The notes under the pieces: model-generated | The model's input: only the letters and a program-made list of their open reading frames with translations | The model's database searches: none | Told to the model about the DNA's origin: nothing | NCBI GenBank assembly: GCA_023091665.1 | Contig: JALJCQ010000012.1 | Location: 3,906,001-3,970,000, forward strand | Direction of reading: 5' to 3' | DNA: 64,000 bases | Origin: Pythium myriotylum | Lineage: Eukaryota > Oomycota > Peronosporomycetes > Pythiales > Pythiaceae | Shown: positions 30,077 through 41,465 of the stretch, one piece after another | Layout: each line of letters opens with the position of its first letter | Position numbering within the stretch: position 1 is the first letter of the stretch | Made by a program: the position numbers and the translations under genes

Positions 30077-31556
30077 CTACACGTCGATTGGGTCCTCCTG
30101 CGTCGGGTGCGGTTCCGGTCGCGGTGCCACAGGTGCGCTCTGGACGAGCGCCATCCCGGGATCATGCTCTTCCTCCATCGCTTCGTGCATGTCCGCATCG
30201 CCGCTCTCGGGTGCGGGTGCCGCCGCCCTGTCGTTCACATCGCCTTCGATCTCGCCATCGCCGTCTTCGAAGTTTGGTGGGATGCGTGGGTTCGCCCATT
30301 CCGCACCATCACCTTCATCGTAGATGCCATCCACCTCGCGTTCATCAAGTCGCACACTGCGACTGACCACCACCTTGCCACTCTCCAAGTTGAGTACTTT
30401 GTACCCCTTTGTGTTCTCGGCGTAGCCGAGTAACCGGCACTTGAAGCTCTTGGCGTCGAGCTTCGTCCTCTTGGAGTCATCGACGAGTGCATAGCCCATG
30501 GAGCCAAACACACGGAGGTGTGAGAGGTCCGGTTTCACGCGGAAGATGATCTCATATGGCGTTGTGCCAGGTGTCTTACTCGAACTCGTGCGGTTGTACA
30601 GGTAGACCGCTGTGGCGATCGCCTCGGCCCACCACTTGAGCGCCATCCCCTTGTAGCGCAGAAGGCACCGGCCCTTCTCGACTAGTGCGCGATTCATCCA
30701 CTCCGCCACACCATTCTGCTGCGGGCTGTACGGAACGGTCTTCTGGTGGATGATGCCGAGCCGGCGGCAGAGCGACTTAGCGCTTGTTCACGTACTCACC
30801 GCCGTTGTCAGATCGAACGCGAAGGATTCGCGTGCCACATAGATTCTCCATTTTCGCTTTGTACTCAAGGAATTTGGTGGTTACTTGCGACTTGCTTCGC
30901 AGAAAATCAACGACTGTGAACCCCGAGTAGTCGTCAACGAATGTCAACATGTATCTGGATCCGCCGGCCGACTTCGTGCGCATCGGTTCGACCAGATCGG
31001 TGTGGACAAGCTCAAGGGGTCGCGTGGTCTTGGTTGTGGACTCCTTCGGGAATGGGGTCGCCGCCATCTTGCCCTTCGCACATCCACCGCACAGGTGGTT
31101 TGTCGGCTTCTTGATCTCTGGCAGTCCAATCGTCGCGCGTTGCGTGTTCACGTACGCCTCGTGCCCGGTGTGTCCCTGACGCGCATGGTACAGCTCCCAC
31201 TTGCTGTCTGCGTCCCTGTATTCAACTGTCATCGCCTTCTCCTGGTCGACACGCAGCGCGTAGCTGTTGTTCACGAGCGGCGCCCTCGCCGTCACACGTC
31301 TGCCCTTCATGATCGTTCATTCCGTTGCAGTGAACTGCGTCACCCAGCCCTTTTCCGTGAGCTTTGGTACCAACAACAGTCGTCGGTCCAGCCCCGGGAT
31401 GTGCAGTACGTTGGCCATCCTGATGTTCACACCATCGCACGTCATGCGGACGTCCCCACGCCCGGCCGCGAGCACCTTCTTGCCGTCAGCTACCATGACT
31501 TCGATAGGGTTGGTCAACTTGTTGTAGGTCACAAAGTCGTCACGACACGGTGACAT
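30077..31556 (-). pseudogene. Copia protease and integrase (inverted segment)
   Basis: Protease DSGASSHMS near 31555, then VLHIPGLDRRLLLVPKLTEK. GAG-pre-integrase and integrase zinc finger (H...HTGHEAY, CGGCAKGKM). Integrase catalytic Asp (LELVHTDLVEP), Asp (RVRSDNGGEYVN) and Glu-bearing VAEWMNRALVEKG. Breaks: an in-frame stop at 31317-31319 and a frameshift near 30780. The C-terminal part reads RLLGYAENTKGYKVLNLESG. Confidence 0.85.
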
Positions 31557-31583
31557 GTGCGAAGATGCACCACTGTCGATTAG

Positions 31584-32357
31584 TCAGCGTCCACTCTCTG
31601 ACTGCTCACACGTCGCATGTGCCATGAACATGGCTTCAGCATTCTCAGGCTTGCTTCTACAGTCATCCTTCTTGTGGCCACGCTTGCCACACCCGAAGCA
31701 GGCCCCCTGGAACCTCTTGGGCTTATTGTTCTTCTTGTCATCCTTCTTGCGTTGGTTGTTGCCGCCACCGTTGCGGCCGCCCCGCTGGCGTGCCCGAAAC
31801 GCACCCTCAGCGGGCTCTTGTTGCTGCAGCTTCTCGTACTGTTTTAGCAGCTTCTCCTTCACTTCATCGAGAGACTGGTTGTGCGTGTTCTCGATCACCG
31901 TCACGATGGTGTCGTACTCTGCTGGTAAGCTGCCGAGCAGGATCACCAGTTGGCGCGAGTCGTCCAGGCGGTCACCCACCGCCTCCATCACCACGACCAG
32001 CTCGCCGAAGCGGTCAAAGTGATTCGCCATGCTGCTTCCTTCCTCCAACTCGTGCAGTCTCCGCGTGAGCGCGATCCGATTCTGGATGTTGCTGCGGTTG
32101 TAGTAGTCCCGTCGAATGTCCCACGCTTGCTTCGCTGTCGTCGCGTTACGGATCTTTGACTGGTGCTCCACCTCAATGCCCTGTGCGATGATCGCGAAGG
32201 CCTTGAGGTCGAGGACTCTCCAACTGTCCGTCATCTCGTGCTCCTTCACCTCCTTCATTATATGGACGAGCAGCCCCTTCTTCGCCAGCTTCATCCGCAT
32301 GTTGAACTTCCAGTGGAAGTAGTTGTCGCTTCCGAGGAGATCGGAGGGCGTCTTCAT
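31584..32357 (-). CDS. Copia gag (inverted segment)
   Basis: ATG 32357. A UBN2-type gag (DNYFHWKFNMRMKLAKKG, LVILLGSLPAEYDTIVTVIE) with a CCHC knuckle (CFGCGKRGHKKDDC). It ends at TGA 31584-31586, which replaces the Trp before the protease (GR-stop-LIDSGAS). An 89-bp leader separates it from its LTR at 32446. Confidence 0.85.
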   Translation of the reverse strand: MKTPSDLLGSDNYFHWKFNMRMKLAKKGLLVHIMKEVKEHEMTDSWRVLDLKAFAIIAQGIEVEHQSKIRNATTAKQAWDIRRDYYNRSNIQNRIALTRRLHELEEGSSMANHFDRFGELVVVMEAVGDRLDDSRQLVILLGSLPAEYDTIVTVIENTHNQSLDEVKEKLLKQYEKLQQQEPAEGAFRARQRGGRNGGGNNQRKKDDKKNNKPKRFQGACFGCGKRGHKKDDCRSKPENAEAMFMAHATCEQSESGR

Positions 32358-32433
32358 CTTCGAACAGGCTGTGGTCTACTTCTTATCGTGTGGTTCTCGG
32401 CTACTGTGTGGTTTGTCACAGAGTCAGAGCTTT

Positions 32434-32445
32434 GGGCTCATAACC
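32434..32445 (-). other. Copia primer binding site
   Basis: Directly after the inverted LTR the minus strand reads GGTTATGAGCCC, of the form used by Copia elements primed by initiator tRNA-Met. Confidence 0.6.
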
Positions 32446-32721
32446 TGTTGCGCACCAGTCAATTTGGAGAGTGAGATTGGTTCTGTTATCTTCTGGTCTG
32501 CCTACGATCTACCTACGCTCTTACACAGTCCTGCACAGTCGGTGTTAGCGGGTTCTAGAACGTCGTTCTAGAACCGCAGTCTCCTCTTGGCGAGCGGCCT
32601 TCGCCTCTGGGCTGCAGCGGTGTTCTCGATTCGCGTTCGAGAACATGGCTGGTCTCGTAGCCTCTCCATCTGGATGCGTTGGCGTCAGCGCGCCGGTGTG
32701 CATGGCCGGGCGGCTGACGAG
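32446..32721 (-). repeat. remainder of the Copia 5' LTR, inverted
   Basis: 276 bp, LTR positions about 48-323, reverse complement of 33878-34153. With the later plus-strand LTR it forms a large inverted repeat, a by-product of the inversion. Confidence 0.9.
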
Positions 32722-33820
32722 TTGATCCATCGCGTGCTCGTCGAGCTGGGCTTCGTAGCGTGTGGAGGCGACGGATGCATCTATGTGAAGGAAGTCAACG
32801 ATGACCTGGTGTACGTCTGCCTCTACGTTGATGATATGGTGGTGGCTGCGAGGACGACCGAACTCGCGAACGACGTGAAGCGAGGAATCGCCTCGCGCTT
32901 TCGCATCAGGGAGCTTGGTCCGGTGAAGCACCTCCTGGGCATTGAGATCGCATACGACCGCGAGCAGCGCACTATGACCATTACGCAGACCCAATACATC
33001 AAGAACACGGCTGAGCGATTCAACCAACAGAACGCACGAGAGATCGCAAACCCGTGCGACCACAGCCTGAGGCTGTCGAAGGCGGATGGACCGACCACCG
33101 ACGACGAGAAGGAGTCCATGAAGAAGAAGCTGTGCCGTTCCCTTATCGGAAGCCTGCAATACGCAGCCCAGTGCACGCGACCAGACGTGGCGTATACTGT
33201 GACGCATCTGAGCCGGTTCGTGGAGAACCCAGGGCCAAAGCATTGGAATGCGGCCGTCAAGATCCTGCGATACCTGCACTCAACCAGAACGAGGGGCATC
33301 AACTACAGTGGGAGGAACGGACCCGTTCGAGTGCCAGTGGCGTATTGCGACGCCGACTGGGGAAGCAACACAGACGACCGGCGTTCAGTGTCAGGCGTCA
33401 TGATCGTCATGAACGGTGGACCCATCGTATACAAGTCCAAGTATCAACGCACCGTGGCGTTGAGCTCCGCCGAGGCGGAGTACCTAGCGCTCAGCATGTG
33501 CGTACAGGAGGTGATCTGGCTGCGGGCCATGTTGAAAGACCTTGGACACGAGCAGAAGGCGGCAACACAAGTTTGGGAGGACAATCAAGGTGCCATCGCG
33601 CTCGCTCACAACACTGGGTACAACGCCCGCACCAAGCACGTAGACATTCGGCACCACTTCATACGCGAGAAGGTGTCCGACGACGAGATCAAGATCAACT
33701 ACGTCAAGACCGAACATCAACTCGCCGACGTGCTTACGAAGGCACTCACTACCAAGCGCTCCGAGTTCCTCCGTGATCGACTCCAGATCGCTCCCCATCC
33801 AGGATCGCCACGATCACCTG
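32722..33820 (+). CDS. Copia RT second half and RNase H
   Basis: Coding starts at the breakpoint (LIHRVLVELGFVACGGDGCI). RT active site YVDDMVV is present, then LGPVKHLLGIEIAYDREQRT. RNase H motifs: AYCDADWGSNTDDRRSVSG, SSAEAEYLALSMCVQEVIWL, DNQGAIALAHNTGYNARTKH, HIDIRHHFIRE-type (here DIRHHFIREKVSD), TEHQLADVLTKAL. The open frame upstream of 32722 is read-through of inverted LTR. Confidence 0.9.
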
Positions 33821-33830
33821 TGAGTGGGAG

Positions 33831-34153
33831 TGTTGGCGGCCACAGACGATCGTGTCCCGTCCATGCAGATTGATTTTCTCGTCAGCCGCCCGGCCATGCA
33901 CACCGGCGCGCTGACGCCAACGCATCCAGATGGAGAGGCTACGAGACCAGCCATGTTCTCGAACGCGAATCGAGAACACCGCTGCAGCCCAGAGGCGAAG
34001 GCCGCTCGCCAAGAGGAGACTGCGGTTCTAGAACGACGTTCTAGAACCCGCTAACACCGACTGTGCAGGACTGTGTAAGAGCGTAGGTAGATCGTAGGCA
34101 GACCAGAAGATAACAGAACCAATCTCACTCTCCAAATTGACTGGTGGGCAACA
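33831..34153 (+). repeat. 3' LTR of Copia element
   Basis: 323 bp, TGTTGGCGG...GGGCAACA, preceded by a short purine tract (GTGAGTGGGAG) and followed by ACGTT. Contains the palindrome GGTTCTAGAACGACGTTCTAGAACC (about 34023-34047). Confidence 0.95.
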
Positions 34154-34158
34154 ACGTT

Positions 34159-35212
34159 TGGCCCGCAAATCAGATCGTCGTGCCGCTGTCTTCAGCGCAT
34201 CCCATCCTGCCGCTGATTCCGGCGCTGGTAGGGACGCCAACGCACGTCCTTCTTCTCGCAACATAGTTGTCCCGACACTTCGTATCTGGTCCGCCGCACA
34301 CTTCGGAAGCGGGTATCGCAGACACGGCACGCGCGACACGTACCAACGGTCGAGGCGAGCGGACGCCAGGGCGTCATCTCGGACCTGGTAAGTATAGGTA
34401 TGAAACTCAGAGTGGAACGATCGAATGTCAGTAGACGTTGTGGCGTTGAGCATTTCTGGAGCCACTGAGTCAACGACTTCCCAGGGTTGTAACAGTGCGA
34501 GGAGAGCCAGTGAGTGATGTGAGTTTCCAGAGGGATGACTTCGATCAAGTTCATTATCCAGCGTACAGTTGAAATCACCGCCGAAGAGCACTAAGCCGGC
34601 TGGGCGTGGGCCATCCGGAAGCGAACGATAGAAGGCTTCTCGCTGCGGACGATAAACTGGGCCGTACACGTTGACCACGGTCACGGTCTCCCCAGCTAAA
34701 GTGCCGGTGATAGCTACGAAGTGAGCTGACCAGTCATGCTGTCTCCACGGGGAAACTGCTTGGAGGGCCGAGTTGGGAGGAAGCAGAATCGATGCCCCTG
34801 CCACCGGATGGTCCACCGCAGGCCAGAAGGATGTGATTGTTTCCATCCGTTCCGGCGTGTAGCCCCACGGCTTAAGCCAGAGTTTTTCCAAAGCCGTACT
34901 CCAACGCTGAACAGCGCGAGTTTCCTGAAGGAGGATGACGTCGAGTTGGAGGCCATCACGCCGCCTCCGAAAAGAGTCCAGCCATCGTTCTGGGGTCTTG
35001 CCATCTTTGACCATGCCTTGGACATTCTGAGTAAGGAGTTGCAACTGAACGTCGCGTGGGCCTACCTGGTGCCGTGAAGGTCGACCGATTATTCTTGGTC
35101 GGGTAGCCCAAGGTGCCGTAGCCCGAGATTGTGCGCCCGAGCGTGGCGGTGCGCCTGTGGCGTGAGTGTGCGTCGACGCACTGCTCACCGTAACCGCCCG
35201 AGCGGTTAGCAC
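34159..35212 (-). CDS. LINE2 apurinic endonuclease domain
   Basis: APE-type endonuclease: LLTQNVQGMVKDG (Asn), DVILLQETRAV (catalytic Glu), GASILLPPNSAL, TVVNVYGPVYRPQ, LVLFGGDFNCTLD (Gly-Asp-Phe-Asn) and SARLDRWYVS. The terminal SDH motif was not found; it reads KCAADQIRSV. The frame runs into Copia at 34158. The codon reading resumes at 29296, as expected for an ACGTT duplication. Confidence 0.85.
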
Positions 35213-35244
35213 GTTCCGCTGGGAAGGTTGGCACGGGGTAATTA

Positions 35245-35426
35245 TTACTGTGCACCGTGTCCCTGCTGTGGAGCAGTGTCACGGGACCGTGCTACTTGAT
35301 CGCTGGCCTGAACGACGCGAGCGACAAGGGTCCAGTCGTGCAACCGGATGGCATGCAGAGCTTCAAGAGTATCTTCAGCGTGAGTGAGCAGCCAGTCGAA
35401 GATCGTGACAGCATCCGCTGGCTCCG
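35245..35426 (-). pseudogene. 5' stub of LINE2
   Basis: Reads FDWLLTHAEDTLEALHAIR, related to LSMWLLTQASLDYTAAAATM in the ORF before ORF2 of LINE4. So LINE2 begins inside that ORF. Confidence 0.6.
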
Positions 35427-35441
35427 CAACACCCATAGAGG

Positions 35442-35520
35442 AATAATGATGATAAAGTGAAGTCGATTGAGCACAATTAATGAGCTTCTGTGCGTTCTGT
35501 CCTTACCGTGAGCCAACTTG
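35442..35520 (-). repeat. LINE 3' tail of an older copy
   Basis: Minus strand reads ...GCCAAGTTGGCTCACGGTAAG...GTGCTCAATCGACTTCACTTTATCATCATTATT, like the tail at 22607-22680. LINE2 inserted exactly at its end. The upstream extent is not clear. Confidence 0.6.
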
Positions 35521-37127
35521 GCTTAGAAGCCAGCGTCATAGCCTTAGACAACTCGCACGTCGATCGCATTGTCTTGAGATCGCGCAGGTTGGCGATATCG
35601 TGTGCCTGGCTCGCGAGGGGGTGGCTGAAATTCGGGGAAGGAATAGAGGAGTGGCGAGGAGGAAGTGGGATATGACGTCGCTGTTCGTAGCTACCCTTGG
35701 CTGGCGCAAGACTTGCGCGCACAATGACGAGAGCACTCGGCGGCCCATCCGCGGGCGGGTAATCCCGCCGCACTCAATGTTGTTATGGGGTGCGCCAATA
35801 GCGACGCCCATCAGAGGGCGACGCAGCCGCTTCTGACCTGCGGAGAAGAATTGAAGTCGATCAAGTGCGCTTCCTTTCAGTGATTCCGCATTGAAGAGCA
35901 GTCGTGACTGTTTTTGTGGTCGCCAGAACGAGATCAAAGTGAGACCAGGTGTTTGGGTAATTGGATCTATGTACGATCAGAGTGGGATTTTCGTTGAGAT
36001 CTAGGTTGGGATCTGATCTCGAAATGATCTGAAAAGGATTCTTCCACGTCAAGAAGCGCAAAGAATTCTTGTGTAGTTGTCATGGTCGCTGTATTGTCTC
36101 GATTGGTCCGAGAGAGGGCCCTGTCGCGTGTCTCTCAAGCTGTCACGACCGTGTTATTCGGTCGGAAGCCGCATCGAATTCTTTGGAAGTGCAGAACGCA
36201 GAAGAGGTCTCGGCATTCACACACGCATGTTAATCACTCGCCTCCTACTAAGACAACACGCAGCTGCTAGAACTCGTAGTCAATAGGCAAGTCAACTTAT
36301 CCCTGTGACCTCGATAAGACCTTGAGGTTGGAAAGTTGTTTAAGAGGAACCCTACACGCACGGACAAGTGCAAGAGCAGGGGTCGAAGGCATATCACCGA
36401 CGTCGATTGATGTGACTTTTCTTAACACGCAATTTTCTCTGAATCGGTACGAAAATGGGGTTTTTGGGTGGGTCCACGGAGGGTCGACTCATACGGAACT
36501 GTGTGAGGCTGGCTTAAAATTGCACCAACCTATGGTGTTTTATTTCTGATGACAACGGTATCGCTCTCGTTGGAAAGAACTTATTCTAGCACTCACATCA
36601 TTCAGCCAAACAGGGGACACTTTTCTAGTTGGCTTGACCTCGAAAAGAAATTGTGAACACGAAAAGTTCAATTAGGTGTCGTTTAGGCAGTTTAAGTTTT
36701 CTGATTGATTGAAAATACCACAAATCAACCAATCTGCTTGCCGTTCAATGGTGCGCATGGTGACTCGATCACATCGACACCTGCGGCTTGATCACGGCCG
36801 TGTACTTCGACTTGTGATCGCCAAAGAAGAAGGCTACGTCTAGACAAGATGCCGTCAGAGACCACCCCGGGCACGCAGCGTACAGTGCCGCCGCCCTTAC
36901 ATCGCGACTTCGATCGTTGAGGTGCCTACGGAAATGCTGGCGATTTGGAGGAAGTTGATCGTGCCGTCGTCCTTGCTCATTCCCATACTACGACACGATC
37001 CGCACAGAAACTTGCGTGCGTATCTCGTATCAGCTCGATACGGAGAACGCGACCTGCACGCTGCACCTCAAGCAAGTAAAAGATCGAAATAACCAATGCT
37101 ACTTGGAATTTACTTTGTTCTGTGTAG
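35521..37127. other. no recognisable gene
   Basis: Only short frames without motifs or steady composition. AT content rises after about 36400. No repeats shared with other parts of the window were found. It could hold the terminus of the transposase-like element that follows, but no inverted repeat was identified. Confidence 0.5.
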
Positions 37128-40100
37128 CTACTGTAGTGCAGTTCGCTTTCGCTTGACTTGGGTTTTAATGTTGCTGATTCTGCTCTTGATCTGCTGGTCT
37201 GACAACGCCGAATCACTGAATGTTTCACGGAACCGTTTAAGTCCCGCAGCTGGTTTGATACCCGGGCATTCTTTGATCAACGTATCTAAAAACGTTGACT
37301 CGTCCGACTGCACACTCTTCATTACAGTGGCGACTCGATTGATGCTCGCTCGTGCTGTTTCTCGTCTTGCCATGAGTTTCGATATCTCCATCCTGATCTC
37401 GCCTTCAGACGGCAAGTCAAACCGCTCCGGGTACTTGCGCTGCAAGTACTTGAACATTCTCCCTGGTTCCTTGACTTGTTCTTTTCACCGATTTCGAAGA
37501 GCTCGCGAATCTCATTCGCATACTGAGCAGCGTATCGCTTCCCGTACATTTTTCCCTTTGGTTGCCGACGTGCCCAGCCGCAATCAAAGCTAATCGGCCG
37601 CGACCACACCGAAAGCGTCGAACCCGAGTACGCCGGAACCAACCGTGGATCTGAGATACCCAATGCACCGTGAGCATGTAGATGGAGCGCACGGCGCATC
37701 GCAAATGTAGTCATACTCTGAGACTTCGTCGGAGGTGACACCGGTTTTGCTGCAGGAATCGTCATCAAAGCAGGGCTCCGCCAGTTTCGCGTCCGTCGAC
37801 ATAGCTGACCTTGTGTCACAATCTGAACTCCAGTGATCAAACCTTCAGAGGTATTCGGATCGATGTAAATGGCTTCCGTCTCTTCCGCAACGTCGTCCTC
37901 TTCATCATCGGCAACCTCGTCGTTTTCATCAGCATCGGCTGACCGGCGCTCAGTCTCGCCGTCAATATCGTCGCCGTCGTCTTCTCCTTGAGCCGGCTCG
38001 ACCAGTCCACTCATCAAGACGGCCTCTCCGTTGAAAGGATTGCAGCGCAGCCTCCGCCCGCTACCAATGGCCGAGTAGTCAAACACATGCAACATGAACT
38101 CTGGGCAATCTGAATAAATCGAAGTTGGTGCAGTTCGAGTGCGGCTGGGAAGGATCTCTATTTGGACATTGTTTGCTCGCCCAATAAATACTTTCACCGC
38201 CTTCTCAAGAATCCGCGCACCGCCGACGACCTGCTTGAGCTTGTCACGATTGTGATCAACGAGTTCGACGATACAGTTCGGTTTTGTTCTTCAGCGCCAT
38301 CACAACTGGTGATGGCGTCACACAGTTGTGGCCTTCCGCAACCCATTCCTTCACGATTGCCATTGATCGAGCAAAATGTTCATCCCGCACTGACTTGCCA
38401 TCTTGTGTCTCGCTGTGGACGAAGCGCTCGATTGAGATGCCGTACTGAGCCGACAGGTACGGTAGAAAAAGAAGTAGCATGACGTTACTGTAGCAGGGCG
38501 CGTTGTCACTCTGGAGGGTAATTCTTTTGATATGAGGCAGCTCCTTACGAAGCCGGATGAGAACCGCTTCAAGGATCGCGATGACAGACTCTTTGTCTTG
38601 CTTGCCGTCGCCATCACAAATATGGTCGATATATACGCGTTCATCAACGGCAAGCGGACCAGCATCGTCATCCTGAAAACTGAACGAGTGGATCATCGCG
38701 CCATGCCAACTAATGCCTCGCTTACCGTAGTGCTCGACAGTTTTCTCTCGGTAGTTCACAGGATCAAATTTCATCTTGAAGTCAAGAAGAACAACAGCCT
38801 CGTCGCTGCTTCGTCGCTCCAAACAACGCGCCTTCATGTCATCGACCATCCTCTGCATTGCGAGCTGCCGGTTCACCACCCGGACGCGATGACCGAGAAA
38901 CAGCTGAGCTCGCTCGACACAGTCGTCAAGGACATCAAACGCCGACGCGTGGGCATTGCAGCTTTTCATGACTGCCTTGAGGTTCTCGAAGAATTCAAGC
39001 GGCTCCTTGCACATACTACAAGCATCGAGGCTACACCCTGGTGACGAGCGTTGAAGCGCGTAATGACGATTGGTGAGAAGGCACGTACACTCTGGGTCAC
39101 GAATGTGGAAATCGAAGCCACACTTCAGATACAATTGTGCCTTCTCCGCACGAGACTTGAGGTCGTTTCGCTTGTCTGTGGTGAGTGACTGAATCATGTG
39201 GTGGATCACTTCGAATGGATCGTAGACCATGAAACCGGCCACGTAGTCGATAGCTCGCCGTGCGCGTGCGCAGCCAGCGGTAAGAGTAGATACGAGCTGA
39301 TAGATAGACGAGCTCGAAAGCTTCTCGCCTGCAGTTGACGCTGTATAGAGCTCGTGCATTCGCTTCTTAGTGTGCTTTCTGATGATTGCTGGGAAGTGGT
39401 AGTGTTGACCATCCAGCTTGAGCCGCTTGGTACCCCAAGAGAAGACCGATACGTTCTCAGGAGACAGGATGAACCTGATGGCGTCTTCGACAACGCGTTC
39501 ATCGTAGCGTCGAACTGTCCTCTTATCGATCTGAAGCCGGCCAGCTCCAGTCAAATGCCGGTAGTCTGCGTTGCCCTTCGTGAAATTGGTGCGTGAGAGC
39601 TTGAATCCGGGCACTTGTTCTTGCAGGTCACAGATCTTTGTGTACAAAACAGACGAACAGAGGAATGAACGAACGACTCGTTTTTCGACAGAGCCACGCG
39701 CTGCTGACACCAAGAACCTTGCAACATGCAAGAAAACTGCAGTGGCATCATCGTTATTGCCGTCGTCAGTCTCATCGCGCAGCACTCGATCTCGAATCGT
39801 ACGGATAGCATCTTCTGTTGCGTCGCAGAACACAGCGATGACTTGCTCGAACACAGCTCGTATCACACCAAGAACCTTTTGATACTCGGATCGGTAGGAT
39901 TGGACCATGTCCGCGGATCTCGACGAGCAACGATGGCGGGTAGGTGCGAGTCCAAGATATCAATTTTGTGACCGAGTCCAAACGCAAGCAGCACGTCGGA
40001 AGGTCTCTTGAAAACGCCGCATGCTGACGGCACGACTGATCCACCCACTTTATCCTCAGCTTCCGCATTCAACTGGAGGAGTAGGTTGCGTGCCACTTCC

Positions 40101-40367
40101 CCGACCTCCTGAATTTTTTGCTTCTGGGGCACGAACGGGGAGTCGATCAGGAGGGGATCGCTGGTGGTCTTGGCGCGTCGGGGCATATTCCTTGTCACTG
40201 CTTTCTGTAGCTTGTGCTGCCCACGCGGTCGAGCCCGCTTTACTCGCTAGGGCTTCCTCGCCGTCGTGGTTGCAGCCACACTTGCTGCACTTGAAACACA
40301 CGGGACAGCGTGCTGCGTGGCAGCGGCATGTGATCGTGGGGGGCTCGTTCTTGTTAACACGCATCAT
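37128..40367 (-). pseudogene. CXC-domain transposase-like gene, several frameshifts
   Basis: Starts near ATG 40367 with a Cys-rich CXC-like module (TCRCHAARCPVCFKCSKCGC). Frames then change near 40180, 39895 and 38265. The 551-residue central frame (38256-39908) has candidate catalytic acids: LLDFKMKFDPVNYREKTVEH, RITLQSDNAPCYSNVML and a later VHSETQDGKSVRDEHFARSM, in the order of a DDE/D-type transposase with an RNase H-like core. Downstream: VDHNRDKLKQVVGGARILEK, an Asp/Glu-rich stretch (38000-37900), and a C-terminal helical part (FKYLQRKYPERFDLPSEGEI, LSDQQIKSRISNIKTQVKRK). I know such proteins as an abundant oomycete family but cannot name the superfamily from sequence alone. Confidence 0.6.
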
Positions 40368-41120
40368 TTTCAGACTGTCTCCACAACAGCTGGCAGCTGG
40401 GTTTCTGGTCAGTCACTACAAATAGTCCTGTACTGAGGCTAGATGATTGTCATCACCAAATACAGGATATTTGGATATACAGTACGAATTTCAAATCCAA
40501 AAGGTTATGAGATTATCATCACCTCCCAGACACAAGCACCATTTGGCGCCAAAAATCGGTTTCAAATCGCTGAGCTCGCATCACGAAGACTGAGAAAATC
40601 CAGTTCCCTTTCCAGAATCGATTGCAGGTTATTCTATCGGGGCGGTTCGGTGTGTGATTGAACCGATAGAAGCCAGTGACCAGGTCAAGTTGACGGTCAG
40701 GTCAGCGTCCTATCTATGTGCAGGGTGTACTCGCAGAAACATTCTAAGTTATTGTGCGAGCTGAGGACAGATCGTTCACAAACGGCATTAGGTATTTATT
40801 TAACATCATCTCGGTAGGGATTCTTGGTCGGAAAGCCCGCACATGTCGTCAGATGCTTCGACTTATGTCGTCAGATGCACATGCTGCCATGAGACCCTTT
40901 CGATCGTCCTCCAGCGACGGGTGACGCATCAGAAGACTATTGGTAGCATGGTGTTAGAGATAGGGATCAGGTCGATCCAATTTTTATCACAGTGATAGCA
41001 TTTCCAGCGGCGATTGACGCCCCACCAATGCGTCACGCGGACACGAGGAGTAAGTCGTGAGATGACTTACGATCCCAGGCGTCAGAAGGCAAGCCTGGGG
41101 ATCTTGGAGGCGCCAACCCT
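40368..41120. other. no recognisable gene
   Basis: AT-rich sequence with short frames only. CTATCGG and CCGATAG occur as a small inverted pair around 40633-40670. Nothing else was identified. Confidence 0.5.
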
Positions 41121-41465
41121 ATGGTGCCGGTCCATCTCGGGATCTCGGCGCCACTCCGCTCGAACCCGGATGTGGAGCAGGAGCGGGAGCAGGAGCAGGC
41201 TACCACGAGGAGGAGGGGAAGCCTCCGCTATCCCGCCCTTGTTGCCCTTGTCCTCGTCACCCTTGGACGGACACGCGTGTCAGCGATGCCTCCTCCACCG
41301 AAAGTGACGCTCGACGAAGTTTTGCGCAGCCATAAGGCGAGCTCAACCCCGTTAAATAGATCTGCGGTATTACGACTAGGTCTGTCATTGCTGTCATGTG
41401 GTCCGCCACCAACAAGATATTTTGCGTTCGCACGTGCAACTGAGGCCAGCGTGGTGATAATGTAA
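41121..41465 (+). CDS. hypothetical ORF with one hydrophobic segment
   Basis: ATG 41121, 114 residues. A hydrophobic stretch at about residues 36-53 (YPALVALVLVTLGRTRVSA) could be a membrane or signal segment, but 35 charged residues precede it. It stops where a LINE 3' tail begins, so it may be the 5' piece of a gene cut by insertion. Weak support. Confidence 0.25.
   Translation: MVPVHLGISAPLRSNPDVEQEREQEQATTRRRGSLRYPALVALVLVTLGRTRVSAMPPPPKVTLDEVLRSHKASSTPLNRSAVLRLGLSLLSCGPPPTRYFAFARATEASVVIM

Larger units (their letters stand above)
29302..34153 (+). mobile_element. Copia element with a 3.4-kb internal inversion, nested in LINE2
   Basis: Perfect 5-bp target duplication ACGTT (29297-29301, 34154-34158). 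LTR ends TGTTG...CAACA. Original orientation is plus. The segment 29347-32721, from LTR position about 46 to the middle of RT, has been inverted, so gag, protease, integrase and the first half of RT now read on the minus strand. The second half of RT, RNase H and the 3' LTR remain on plus. The breakpoints rejoin at a codon boundary with no more than about two bases lost. Confidence 0.95.
23549..35426 (-). mobile_element. LINE2: APE-RT-RNase H retrotransposon carrying three nested insertions
   Basis: The outer target duplication is 15 bp, CAACACCCATAGAGG (23534-23548, 35427-35441). The 3' end is at left, with tail ...CAATAGACTTCATTTGCATCATCATCATCA. Without its three nested insertions (24338-25399, 27300-28068, 29302-34153) the element is about 5.2 kb. 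The 5' end, at 35426, falls inside the ORF that precedes ORF2 in LINE4, so the copy is 5'-truncated. Coding parts in order: endonuclease, RT, zinc-knuckle linker, RNase H. Confidence 0.9.

Noticed and set aside
6297..31586. TGA read as tryptophan (alternative code)
   Set aside because: Trp is TGG everywhere else in these proteins, and the same elements also carry frameshifts, deletions and a TAA and TAG nonsense. Point mutation is simpler.
32587..32721. N-terminal 45 codons of the Copia RT-RNase H frame
   Set aside because: This stretch is inverted LTR sequence and occurs again at 33749-34012 as a duplicate frame. Not protein.
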